Assembly (NCBI GenBank): GCA_934086935.1
Contig: CAKOIQ010000005.1
Span: 7,532-71,531 of the forward strand
DNA from: an uncultured Bacilli bacterium
GTDB taxonomy: Bacteria > Bacillota_I > Bacilli_A > RF39 > UBA660
DNA length: 64,000 bases
Reading direction: 5' to 3'
The position numbers were made by a program, and so were the translations under genes. Shown here piece after piece: positions 43,460 through 51,705 of this stretch; the stretch's first letter is position 1, and every line of letters starts with the position of its first letter. The notes below the pieces were generated by a model. The model was not told the origin of the DNA, did no database searches, and was given only the letters and a program-made list of their open reading frames with translations.

Positions 43460-44737
43460 ATGGAAGAATTATATCCTAAAAGAAATATTCTTGCTATTGA
43501 TTTAAAAAGTTTTTTTGCTTCCTGTGAATGTGTTGAAAGAAAACTTGATCCATATAAAGTTCCTTTAATCGTATGTGATCCTACCCGTAATGGGGCTATA
43601 ACTTTAGCAGTCACACCTTTTTTAAAAAAATTTGGTGTCCCTGGTCGTTGTCGTGTCTTTGAACTTTATAAATATAATCTACCTAAAAATATTAAAATTA
43701 TTAAAGCTCCACCTCGTATGAGTTTATATATTGCTAAAAGTAAAGAAGTTTTAAGTATTTATCTTGAATTCGTCTCTCATGAAGATATGCATGTTTACTC
43801 TATTGATGAAGTATTTTTAGATGTTACTGATTATCTTAAAATGTATAAAATGACTGACTATGAACTTGCTAAAACTATTATGCAAAGAATTAAAGATAAA
43901 ACCGGTCTAACTGCTACTGCTGGTATTGGTCCTAATTTACTTCTTGCTAAAGTAGCTATGGATATTGAAGCTAAACATACTAAAGATAATATTGCTAAAT
44001 GGACTTATGAAGATATTCCAAATAAACTTTGGCCTATCACTCCTCTATCTAAAATGTGGGGTATCGGTCCTCGTATGGAAAGAAACTTAAATAAATTAAA
44101 ACTTTATAAAATTGAAGATATTGCTAAATATGACAAAAATATTTTAAAAGATAAATATGGAGTTATTGGTGAAGAATTATGGAATCATGCTAATGGTATT
44201 GATTTATCTAAAATAAGTGATTTTAATAATGTTATTCCCAAAGATAAATCTATCAGTCATAGTCAAATCTTATTTAAAGATTATAATGAAGAAAACGTTA
44301 CTTTAATAATTAAAGAAATGATTGATGTTTTAACTAAAAGATTAAGAGATTCTAAAAAACAAACTAGTTGTATTGGTTTTGGTATTGGTTATTCTAAAAA
44401 TATTGGTGGTGGTTTCTATCACACTCAAAAACTACAAACTAGTACTAATAATGATAAAGTAATTTATAATGCTTGTATTAATATTTTTGATAAATATTAT
44501 GAAGATTTACCTATTAGAAAAGTAAGTATTTCTTTAGGCAAATTAACTGATGATAATAGTATTCAATTAAATTTATTTGAATCACTTGAAGAAATTAAAA
44601 CTGATCAAGCTAAAGATAAAGCTATTGATGAAATTAAAGCTAAATATGGTGCCAATAGTATTTTAAAAGCTTCGGCTCTTTTAGAAGATTCAACTGCTAT
44701 TGCTCGTAATAAAAAAATTGGTGGTCATAATGCATGA
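43460..44737 (+). CDS. Y-family DNA polymerase (UmuC/DinB superfamily)
   Basis: 425 residues from ATG 43460 (AGGTGA five bases upstream; a GTG at 43451 is in frame). The palm motif IDLKSFFASCECVER near 10, the VFELYKYNLP region, catalytic YSIDEVFLD near 113 and a helix-hairpin-helix region around MWGIGPRMERNL are clear, followed by a little-finger domain. This is the UvrX-like Gram-positive branch, which performs translesion synthesis. It overlaps a YolD-like gene by 8 nt, a common pairing, and has a LexA-like box in its promoter. Confidence 0.92.
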   Translation: MEELYPKRNILAIDLKSFFASCECVERKLDPYKVPLIVCDPTRNGAITLAVTPFLKKFGVPGRCRVFELYKYNLPKNIKIIKAPPRMSLYIAKSKEVLSIYLEFVSHEDMHVYSIDEVFLDVTDYLKMYKMTDYELAKTIMQRIKDKTGLTATAGIGPNLLLAKVAMDIEAKHTKDNIAKWTYEDIPNKLWPITPLSKMWGIGPRMERNLNKLKLYKIEDIAKYDKNILKDKYGVIGEELWNHANGIDLSKISDFNNVIPKDKSISHSQILFKDYNEENVTLIIKEMIDVLTKRLRDSKKQTSCIGFGIGYSKNIGGGFYHTQKLQTSTNNDKVIYNACINIFDKYYEDLPIRKVSISLGKLTDDNSIQLNLFESLEEIKTDQAKDKAIDEIKAKYGANSILKASALLEDSTAIARNKKIGGHNA

Positions 44738-45056
44738 TCGTAAAATGCTTAAATGGCTCCCATTTAATTCTGTCATCAACTCTAAAATATTAATTAAAGA
44801 TATTGAAAGACAAAAATCTCGAATTACTAAACCCACTTTATCTGAAGAGCAAATAAATAACTTAGAATCTAAAATATTAGAATCTTACTTTAATAAAATC
44901 CCTATTGAATTTACTATATATCAAAGCGGATTCCTAAATAAAATATCCGGAACTGTTATTAAAATTGAAAAATCTAAACAAGAAATTATTTTAAACAATT
45001 ATAAAATTCTTCACTTTTGTGAAATAATTCAAATAAAGTATACTTCCTTCTCTTAA
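44730..45056 (+). CDS. YolD-like protein
   Basis: 108 residues from ATG 44730, which overlaps the polymerase stop (ATGCATGA); the in-frame ATG at 44700 lies inside the polymerase and is less likely. It has the YolD-like core RKMLKWLPFNSV and a beta-rich C-terminus (ISGTVIKIEKSKQEIIL). YolD-like proteins usually accompany UvrX/UmuC-type polymerases and are thought to be UmuD-like partners, although not homologous to UmuD. Confidence 0.8.
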   Translation: MHDRKMLKWLPFNSVINSKILIKDIERQKSRITKPTLSEEQINNLESKILESYFNKIPIEFTIYQSGFLNKISGTVIKIEKSKQEIILNNYKILHFCEIIQIKYTSFS

Positions 45057-45089
45057 TTTGTGGTAAAATTATAGTTCCGGGTGAGTAGT

Positions 45090-45746
45090 ATGGAAGTTCA
45101 AAAAATTAAAAATCAAGGTAAACTACCTCAAAAGATTATTCTATCAAATGGTGATAAAAAACTTATCATCTCTTTTGAGAATAACTTAGATTTATATTGG
45201 ACTTTATCTAAATCACCTAAAGAAAAATTAATTTTAGAATCGTTTGAAATAACTAAAGAAGATTATGCTATTTATACTTTATTTGAACAATTATATAATC
45301 GTATTAAGAATGCATCTGTCTTTGACATTGATACTGAAATTGCTTTATTTGAAAGTGGTCTTAGTCATTTTGACTCTCTTGCTGATATATATGATTTCTA
45401 TAAAGAAAATGTTGCTAGTCTAAAAGAAAGTGATGCTTATCATGAATTATTTGATGGTAAAACTATTACTTGGTGTAGTGATGAAATTTATGATGATTCA
45501 AATGACTTAGTTAAGATTAATTTTGATGGTGAAAAGTTCATTCTAGAATTTGCTAAAAGAAAACAAAATGAACTATTATCTTCACCATACAATATTCCTG
45601 TTAGATTTAGAAATTCTGGAAGTAGATATAACCCCTTTAATGTTATTTTTATGAGAATGTTTCAAGAGCTTCAAAAATATAACACGGAATTTCATCAAAT
45701 TCATATTGAAGAATATCTTTACAATCAAAAGATATTAAAAAAATAA
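45090..45746 (+). CDS. Unknown soluble protein (218 residues)
   Basis: Start ATG 45090 is preceded by GGGTGAG; a GTG at 45081 is in frame. The product has alternating beta and helix segments with conserved-looking motifs such as LYWTLSKSP, VRFRNSGSRYNPFN and several aromatic residues, but I do not recognise the family. No membrane segment or cysteine cluster. It lies 33 nt after the yolD-like gene on the same strand, with a TAAAAT element between, so it may have its own promoter. Confidence 0.6.
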   Translation: MEVQKIKNQGKLPQKIILSNGDKKLIISFENNLDLYWTLSKSPKEKLILESFEITKEDYAIYTLFEQLYNRIKNASVFDIDTEIALFESGLSHFDSLADIYDFYKENVASLKESDAYHELFDGKTITWCSDEIYDDSNDLVKINFDGEKFILEFAKRKQNELLSSPYNIPVRFRNSGSRYNPFNVIFMRMFQELQKYNTEFHQIHIEEYLYNQKILKK

Positions 45747-45757
45747 AAAGAAAATAC

Positions 45758-45786
45758 TTGATTTTAGTTAATTGATATGCTAGAAT
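45758..45786 (+). promoter_or_regulatory. Promoter of tRNA-Ala
   Basis: TTGATT (45758-45763), 17 nt spacer, TAGAAT (45781-45786), placing the transcript start a few bases before the tRNA. Confidence 0.8.
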
Positions 45787-45799
45787 GAATATGTTCTTT

Positions 45800-45876
45800 G
45801 GGGAATTAGCTCAGTTGGCTAGAGCATCTGCCTTGCACGCAGAGGGTCAAGGGTTCGAGTCCCTTATTCTCCACCA
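45800..45876 (+). tRNA. tRNA-Ala (anticodon TGC)
   Basis: 77 nt including an encoded CCA. Acceptor stem GGGGAAT / ATTCTCC (one G-U), D-arm GCTCAGTTGGCTAGAGC, anticodon stem TCTGC / GCAGA with loop CTTGCAC (anticodon TGC), and T-arm with GGTTCGAGTCC. It has its own promoter and terminator, so it is a single-gene transcript. Confidence 0.98.
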
Positions 45877-45887
45877 TTAAGAATATA

Positions 45888-45913
45888 AAGCGACTAAAAA
45901 GTCGCTTTTTTTA
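45888..45913 (+). terminator. Terminator of tRNA-Ala
   Basis: AAGCGACTAAAAAGTCGCTT followed by T residues on the plus strand, 11 bases after the tRNA. Confidence 0.9.
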
Positions 45914-45941
45914 TAAATTATCCATAAATACGAAGTGAATC

Positions 45942-46098
45942 ATGGAAACAACTAATATTTCAAACGAATTAATTTCTAAAGAGAAAGATACTTTATATTT
46001 ATCTAATATTCCTGGACTTATAGACAACATAAAATGAAATTAGAAAAAATGAAGATTGGAACCAAGCTAAAGAATTTAACCCAAATGAAGAATGGTAA
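45942..46098 (+). pseudogene. Frameshifted antitoxin-like remnant
   Basis: ATG 45942 opens METTNISNELISKEKDTLYL, continues SNIPGLIDNIK and stops. A one-base shift gives EIRKNEDWNQAKEFNPNEEW and a stop at 46096. The joined sequence resembles small RelB/Phd-type antitoxins that end IPG-x-x-(E/D)-x-I ... (E/D)-W. No toxin gene follows. The short length makes this tentative. Confidence 0.4.
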
Positions 46099-46112
46099 AA
46101 ATATTTATATCA

Positions 46113-46148
46113 CAAAAAAATTACTTTTAAAGCAAAAGTAATTTTTTT
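46113..46148. terminator. Bidirectional terminator
   Basis: AAATTACTTTT / AAAAGTAATTT with A and T runs on either side, between the antitoxin remnant and the convergent DUF4143 ATPase gene. Confidence 0.8.
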
Positions 46149-46150
46149 AT

Positions 46151-47449
46151 CTAAATTAATTGATTAATATATTCTATTAGATATAATGGAACATTAATAA
46201 TTTTTCCTTCCCTGCTTAAATTATTTAAAGAGAATCTTAATGAAATTTCATTATCATTTTTAGCATTATATTTAGTTAAACTAGTATTATTAACACTCTT
46301 ATTTGATTTTACTTCAATAGGAACTATTTTATTATTCTTTTGAATTATAAAGTCTATTTCATTCCTATCAAATGTATAATAATTAGGATTTTCATTCAAA
46401 ACATAGCTTAAAGTATTTGCTACATAGTTTTCTGTAAAGGAACCTTTAAATTCTTCAAATAACTTATTACCATCTAAAATTATACTACTATCTAAATTAG
46501 ACATTCTTCTTAATAATCCTACATCATTCATATATATTTTATATGATGATAAATCAGTATAAGCTTTTAATGGAAAAGCACATTTATTCACTAAATAACA
46601 TTTATTAATTAAATTTGCATCATTTAACCAATTAAGTGCTCCTTCATATTCTCTAGCACGTGCTCCCTCTTTTACTACTTGATAAACAAATTTTTTATTT
46701 TCCTTAGCCAATTGTGATGGAATACCATTCCAAATTAATGATATCTTATTTGCGTCATTCGCATCGGTATGTTTTGCAAAATCACTTTCATAAGAATCCA
46801 AAATATTCTTTTGAATTTTATTAATCTTTTCAATATCCTTATCATTTATCCAACTATAAACAGCTTCGGGCATTCCACCAATTATGTAATATGTTTTTAA
46901 CTTTTCAATTAACATATCATCAAATATTTTAGGAATTTCTTTTATCTCTTTAGTTTTTCTCATTACTTCAACTAAATTTTCAGAACCATCAGCAATTAAG
47001 AACTCACTAAAAGTCATTGGATACAAGTTTAAAAAATCAACTTTTCCTACTGGAAAGGAAGTTTTAGAAAGTCGTATTCCTAAAAGAGAACCAGCACAAG
47101 CAACATGATATTCATTTGCTTCTTCACAAAAATATTTTAAAGAATTTAAAGCATTGGGACATTCTTGTATTTCATCAAAAATTATTAATGTACTTCCCGG
47201 ATTTATTTTCTTACCATTGGCTAAAGATAATTGCTCGATAATTCTTTTTGGATCTTTAGTATTTAAAAACAATTCTGCTAATCCATCATCATGATCAAAA
47301 TTAAAATATGCAACATTTTCATAATTAGTTTCCCCAAAATCTTTTAATATATAAGTCTTTCCAACTTGTCTTGCTCCCTTTAAAATTAAAGGTTTTCTAT
47401 CTTTACTATTTTTCCAATCAATTAATTTTTCAGTTATAAATCTTTTCAT
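46151..47449 (-). CDS. AAA ATPase with DUF4143 domain
   Basis: 432 residues. The N-terminal AAA_14 domain has Walker A LKGARQVGKTYILK near 24 and Walker B TLIIFDEIQECP near 90, then a sensor-like AGSLLGIRL. The C-terminal half is DUF4143, ending with a nuclease-like FDRNEIDFII ... VPIEVKSN (PD-(D/E)xK-like D-x-(E/Q)-x-K arrangement). This family is widespread, often in variable regions, with unknown role. Three 32-bp tandem repeats lie just upstream, and the flanks contain gene debris, so it may be a recent arrival. Confidence 0.85.
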   Translation of the reverse strand: MKRFITEKLIDWKNSKDRKPLILKGARQVGKTYILKDFGETNYENVAYFNFDHDDGLAELFLNTKDPKRIIEQLSLANGKKINPGSTLIIFDEIQECPNALNSLKYFCEEANEYHVACAGSLLGIRLSKTSFPVGKVDFLNLYPMTFSEFLIADGSENLVEVMRKTKEIKEIPKIFDDMLIEKLKTYYIIGGMPEAVYSWINDKDIEKINKIQKNILDSYESDFAKHTDANDANKISLIWNGIPSQLAKENKKFVYQVVKEGARAREYEGALNWLNDANLINKCYLVNKCAFPLKAYTDLSSYKIYMNDVGLLRRMSNLDSSIILDGNKLFEEFKGSFTENYVANTLSYVLNENPNYYTFDRNEIDFIIQKNNKIVPIEVKSNKSVNNTSLTKYNAKNDNEISLRFSLNNLSREGKIINVPLYLIEYINQLI

Positions 47450-47473
47450 AGTATTATCACCTCAATAGTATTA

Positions 47474-47556
47474 TATCACACTTTTGCAGCTTTTTTTACT
47501 GTTTTTATCACACTTTTGCAGCTTTTTTTAATGCTTTTATCACACTTTTGTAATTT
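47474..47556. repeat. Three direct repeats with 32-bp period
   Basis: TATCACACTTTTG begins at 47474, 47506 and 47538. The first two units also share CAGCTTTTTTTA; the third is truncated after TTTTG. They sit between the DUF4143 gene start (47449) and the divergent gene at 47657 and could be protein-binding sites for either. Confidence 0.8.
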
Positions 47557-47656
47557 TATAGCATTTATTACAAATTTCTTTATGTAAATAGCATGTATTT
47601 TAATTTGACTTGCATATGTTTACTTAGTAAAATTTTATTGTAAGGAAGTGTATATA

Positions 47657-48841
47657 ATGAGATGCGTAGGCACAACAGTTAGAGGTATTCGTACCCCTAT
47701 TATTAAAGAAGGAGATAACTTAAGTGAAATAGTTGTTTCTTCTGTTTTAGATGCTGCTCAAAATGAAAATTTTAATTTAAAAGATAGAGATATTGTTGCT
47801 ATTACTGAAGCTGTCGTAGGTATTAGTGAAGGAAATTATGTTACAGTTGATGACATTGCCAAAGATTTACAAACTAAATTTCCTAGTAAAGAAATTGGTG
47901 TTGTATTTCCTATTCTTTCTAGAAATAGATTTTCAATGATTTTAAAAGGCATTGCTCGTGGCATGAATAAGATTACTATTTTATTATCTTTCCCTTCAGA
48001 TGAAGTCGGAAATAACATTATGGACGATAATAAATTAGAACATAGTTCATTCGATTTAGGAAGTATTATTTCTGAAGAAGAATACTACAAAAATTTTGGT
48101 GATTGGCTTCATCCATTTACTGGTGTAAATATGGTCGATTACTATAAAGATTTATGTCAAAAAGAAAACTGTGAAGTTCAATTTGTTTTCTCTAATAAAG
48201 CAAGTGAAATTCTAAATTATACTAACGATGTCTTAACATGTGATATTCATACTAGATATAAAACTAAAGAATCCCTTAAAAATAAAGGAGCTAATGTTTA
48301 TTCATTAATGGATGTTTTAAATGCTCCTATTGATAATTCTGGATTCAATCCAAAATATGGATTATTAGGTTCAAATAAATCTACTGAAGAAAGACTAAAA
48401 TTATTCCCTAAAACTGGTGATACTTTAGTTCAAAAAATTCAAGAATTATTTAAAGAAAAAACTGGTAAAACCATTGAAGTAATGGTTTATGGTGATGGTG
48501 CCTTTAAAGATCCAGTTGGCGGTATTTGGGAACTAGCTGATCCAGTTGTATCTCCAGCCTATACTTCCGGATTAGAAGGTACTCCTAATGAAATTAAACT
48601 TAAATACGTTTCTGATAATAAATTTGCTAATTTAAAAGGTAATGAATTAAAAGATGCTATTAAAAATGAAATCAAACAAAAACAAAGTAATTTAAAAGGA
48701 CAAAATATTAGCTTAGGTACTACACCTCGTAAAATAACTGATTTAGTTGGTTCTCTATGTGATTTAACATCAGGTTCTGGTGATAAAGGAACCCCAGTTG
48801 TTCTTGTACAAGGTTATTTTGATAATTTAGCGGATGACTAA
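47657..48841 (+). CDS. Coenzyme F420-0:L-glutamate ligase-like protein (CofE superfamily)
   Basis: 394 residues from ATG 47657; a GTG at 47648 is in frame. Features are GIRTPIIKEGDNL, RDIVAITEAVVGISEGNYV and VMVYGDGAFKDPVGGIWE, which fit the F420_ligase family. Many fermentative Firmicutes without F420 carry such a protein with unknown substrate, perhaps a glutamyl ligase on another cofactor or folate-like molecule. It ends in a terminator at 48830 and is transcribed divergently from the DUF4143 gene. Confidence 0.7.
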   Translation: MRCVGTTVRGIRTPIIKEGDNLSEIVVSSVLDAAQNENFNLKDRDIVAITEAVVGISEGNYVTVDDIAKDLQTKFPSKEIGVVFPILSRNRFSMILKGIARGMNKITILLSFPSDEVGNNIMDDNKLEHSSFDLGSIISEEEYYKNFGDWLHPFTGVNMVDYYKDLCQKENCEVQFVFSNKASEILNYTNDVLTCDIHTRYKTKESLKNKGANVYSLMDVLNAPIDNSGFNPKYGLLGSNKSTEERLKLFPKTGDTLVQKIQELFKEKTGKTIEVMVYGDGAFKDPVGGIWELADPVVSPAYTSGLEGTPNEIKLKYVSDNKFANLKGNELKDAIKNEIKQKQSNLKGQNISLGTTPRKITDLVGSLCDLTSGSGDKGTPVVLVQGYFDNLADD

Positions 48842-48853
48842 TCCGCTTTTTTT
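48830..48853 (+). terminator. Terminator after the F420-ligase-like gene
   Basis: AGCGGATGACTAATCCGCT followed by seven T on the plus strand, overlapping the stop codon. Confidence 0.85.
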
Positions 48854-48891
48854 ATGTTATAATTTTAATATAATAGATTGGAAAGAAAAAT

Positions 48892-49764
48892 ATGAATACA
48901 GAATATTTAAAGCAGTACAATAAAATTTTAGTTATCGGTCATCTTACTCCAGATACAGATACAATTACATCATCTTACATGTTATCTAAAATATTTAAAA
49001 GTTTTGGTATTAATAGTGATTATGCTGTTTTAGAAACTGAAAAGTTAAATGCTAAAACACAAAAACAAGTAAATGAAGTTATGACATATTCCCCATTTAT
49101 TTTAAAAGAATCAGATATTAAAAACTATCATTACTTTCTTGTAGATCATAATGATGTGTCTCAATCAGTTAAAGATGCATCTTTAGTAGTAGGTGTAATA
49201 GATCACCATCCTAATAGTAATCAAATTCCAAATGCCATTATAAAAGAATATTGTTCAACCACCCTTTTGATTTATGATTTATTTAAAGAACAATATAATT
49301 TTACTAATGAAGATAAAAAAGTTATCTACATGGGAGCTTTAGATGACTCTGCTTGTGGATATTCACCAAGATATAATGAAAAAGCTAAAAAACAAGTAAA
49401 AGAATTAGGTTTTGATAATTATCTAAAAGATAAATTTGAAGATTATTTTATTCCCACTGATTTAAGTGATTTAGATTTAGCTTTTAATAAAGCTCGATTA
49501 AAAATATATAGTTTTGATGATGGTATTAGTTTTAAAAGTACCGGTATTGAGGCTTTTGATGATAATCATAAGGAAGAATATAAAAACTTTATTAAAAACC
49601 AAAAAGAAAATTTTCTAGGTTTATGGTTAAATTACAAAACTCAAACCTCAACTCTTTATTTAAAATATAATAATCATTTTTACAAAAAAGATTTTGATCG
49701 CATTATATCCCGTGGTTCTGAAGCAATCGATTTAATTTTAAATTTTATAAGGAGCACTAAATGA
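48892..49764 (+). CDS. ppaC: Manganese-dependent inorganic pyrophosphatase (DHH/DHHA2)
   Basis: 290 residues, slightly short for the 305-310 family length. Metal motifs: VIGHLTPDTDTI near 13, FLVDHND near 83, VGVIDHHPNS near 103, and GALDDSACGY near 150. The C-terminal DHHA2 domain ends with RGSEAIDLI. It hydrolyses pyrophosphate to pull biosynthetic reactions forward. It shares 4 nt with the next membrane-protein gene. Confidence 0.85.
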   Translation: MNTEYLKQYNKILVIGHLTPDTDTITSSYMLSKIFKSFGINSDYAVLETEKLNAKTQKQVNEVMTYSPFILKESDIKNYHYFLVDHNDVSQSVKDASLVVGVIDHHPNSNQIPNAIIKEYCSTTLLIYDLFKEQYNFTNEDKKVIYMGALDDSACGYSPRYNEKAKKQVKELGFDNYLKDKFEDYFIPTDLSDLDLAFNKARLKIYSFDDGISFKSTGIEAFDDNHKEEYKNFIKNQKENFLGLWLNYKTQTSTLYLKYNNHFYKKDFDRIISRGSEAIDLILNFIRSTK

Positions 49765-50177
49765 AAAAATTTTTAAAAAATCGTAGTAAATTATTACTTA
49801 TTGTTACTATTTTAGAAATTATTCTTTCTTTATGGTTTTTATGCTATTTTAATTATTTAGATCGTTTAAGTTATGCTGAAAGTGTTATTAATACCACTAA
49901 AGATTTAGCACTTTTAATTCAAAATATGTATACTTCAACCTGGTGGGCTTTAATAATTTTAGTATCATGCTTTATTGCTATATTTGCTCTTATATCATTT
50001 ATTTATAAAGAAAGTAAATATCAACTAATATCTTGTATCCTTTGGTTTATATTATTATTACTTGCTTTAAATATAAAAGATTCATTTATGTCAAATATCA
50101 GTACAATATGTATTTTTATCCCAATTATGGCAGCTAATATTATTGCTTTTCTAAATCAACGAAAATTAGATAAATAA
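49761..50177 (+). CDS. Small polytopic membrane protein
   Basis: 138 residues with four hydrophobic segments (about 10-30, 55-80, 87-104 and 110-130). A basic N-terminus (MKKFLKNRSK) and short loops; no recognised family. The start overlaps the pyrophosphatase stop by 4 nt, so it is cotranslated. A terminator follows. Confidence 0.6.
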   Translation: MKKFLKNRSKLLLIVTILEIILSLWFLCYFNYLDRLSYAESVINTTKDLALLIQNMYTSTWWALIILVSCFIAIFALISFIYKESKYQLISCILWFILLLLALNIKDSFMSNISTICIFIPIMAANIIAFLNQRKLDK

Positions 50178-50191
50178 GTCTAATTTTTTTA
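50164..50191 (+). terminator. Terminator before manC
   Basis: AATTAGA / TCTAATT stem followed by T residues on the plus strand, at the stop of the membrane protein gene. Confidence 0.75.
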
Positions 50192-50220
50192 TTGACAATA
50201 AAGCATATAATAATTAAAAT
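50192..50220 (+). promoter_or_regulatory. Promoter of the guanylyltransferase gene
   Basis: TTGACA (50192-50197), 17 nt spacer, TAAAAT (50215-50220), 22 nt before the start codon. Confidence 0.7.
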
Positions 50221-50241
50221 ACATTTTTTGCGAGGTGAATT

Positions 50242-51408
50242 ATGAAAATAATTTTAATATGTGGTGGTAAAGGAAAAAGATTATGGCCTCTTTCCACTGA
50301 AAACACTCCTAAACAATTTATTCCTTTATATGATAATTCTAAAAGTATGCTTCTAAAAACATATCAAGAAGTTACGTCTCTTTTTAATAAAAAAGATATC
50401 TATATTGCTACAATTAAACAATATAAAAAAGAAATAAAAAAAGAAATTAAACATTTTAATAATATTATCATTGAACCAGATTATATTGGTACTTTAGGTG
50501 CTGTATTTAATATTGCTATTTATCTAAAAGAAGAAAAAAAGATAGATGAAAATGAAGTGATTGCTATTCTTCCTATTGATCATGATGCTGATGTTAACTT
50601 CTATAAAAATCTTTATAAAGCTAATGAAATAATTAATAAAGGCATCTCTGATCTTTGTTTAATTGGAATTAAACCAACATTTCCTTCAATTCATTATGGT
50701 TACATCAATAGTGAAAATGGATTAGTAACTTCTTTTAAAGAAAAACCTAATATTGAAGAAGCAACTAAATTACTAGCTAATAATGCTCTTTGGAACACTG
50801 GCATTAATATTTTTAAATTAAAGAAAGTGATTGATGTGTCTAAAAATTATTTAAATTATCAAAACTATAAAGACTTTAAAAAGAATTATCATAACTTACC
50901 TCATACTAGCTTTGAATATGAAGTATTAGAAAAAGAAAAAAATATTAGTGTTATAAGTAGTAATTCCAGTTGGAATGATTTAGGTACATGGGATCGTTTA
51001 GTTTTAAAACTATCTCCAGCTGATGAATTTAATACCAGCATCATAAATTATGAAGATAAAAAAATTATTAATGAAGGTGTTAAAAATGTTATTTTAGTAA
51101 ATACTAGTCATGGTATTAAACTATTAAATAAGACAGCTAATGATACCAAATTTTATCCTTGGGGATACATTAAACATTTAAATACATACAATAACAATGA
51201 AACAACATTTACAACTAATCAAATAACTATCTTTAAAGATAATACTTATAAAACAAATAAATTATCAGAATACTTTATTTCTAGTGGTAAATGTCTTATC
51301 AATAACAAAATAATTAATACCGGAGAAAATATTCATCTTGATGAAGATACTGAAATAACCGCTCTTACCTTTTTAGAAATTATTGAAGTAACACTTAAAA
51401 AGAATTAG
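50242..51408 (+). CDS. manC: Mannose-1-phosphate guanylyltransferase
   Basis: 388 residues. The nucleotidyltransferase signature GGKGKRLWPLS with the following PKQF lies at the N-terminus. ILPIDHDAD near 115, FKEKPNIEEA and ALWNTGINIF follow, as do NSSWNDLGTW and a left-handed helix or partial cupin-like tail. It makes GDP-mannose for surface glycans. It has its own promoter and shares a bidirectional terminator with ylxM. No other glycan genes are adjacent. Confidence 0.88.
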   Translation: MKIILICGGKGKRLWPLSTENTPKQFIPLYDNSKSMLLKTYQEVTSLFNKKDIYIATIKQYKKEIKKEIKHFNNIIIEPDYIGTLGAVFNIAIYLKEEKKIDENEVIAILPIDHDADVNFYKNLYKANEIINKGISDLCLIGIKPTFPSIHYGYINSENGLVTSFKEKPNIEEATKLLANNALWNTGINIFKLKKVIDVSKNYLNYQNYKDFKKNYHNLPHTSFEYEVLEKEKNISVISSNSSWNDLGTWDRLVLKLSPADEFNTSIINYEDKKIINEGVKNVILVNTSHGIKLLNKTANDTKFYPWGYIKHLNTYNNNETTFTTNQITIFKDNTYKTNKLSEYFISSGKCLINNKIINTGENIHLDEDTEITALTFLEIIEVTLKKN

Positions 51409-51425
51409 CCTAACTAATTCTTTTT
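51397..51425. terminator. Bidirectional terminator
   Basis: AGAATTAGCCTAACTAATTCT with T runs on both strands, between the convergent manC and ylxM genes. Confidence 0.8.
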
Positions 51426-51705
51426 ATATATACTCTTCTATCTTCTTTAAATCTTCTTCCGAAAGTAATTCTCTTATTTTTTTATTATTACTTAATAATT
51501 TCAAGTTAGATTCATAATAATCTAACTTTTCTTTTATTTCTTTTAAAGTTTTACTAATCGCATTTCTTGAAACATCATAACTATCAGCTATTTCTTGTAA
51601 TGATAAATTATTAAAATAATAATCTTCAAAATATTTTCTTTGAACATCGGTAAGTAAACTTTGATAATAATCAAATAAAGATGAATAATAAATAATTTCT
51701 TCCAT
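51424..51705 (-). CDS. ylxM: YlxM-like DNA-binding protein (SRP-associated)
   Basis: 93 residues, mostly a sigma-70 region-4-like helix-turn-helix: LQEIADSYDVSRNAISKTLKEI near 32-53. The UPF0122/YlxM family is typically encoded beside ffh or ftsY and is linked to the SRP pathway. Start ATG 51705 shares one base with the ftsY stop (TAATG). Confidence 0.88.
   Translation of the reverse strand: MEEIIYYSSLFDYYQSLLTDVQRKYFEDYYFNNLSLQEIADSYDVSRNAISKTLKEIKEKLDYYESNLKLLSNNKKIRELLSEEDLKKIEEYI

Noticed and set aside
47474..47556. 32-bp repeats considered as a short CRISPR array
   Set aside because: The units are tandem direct repeats without unique spacers.
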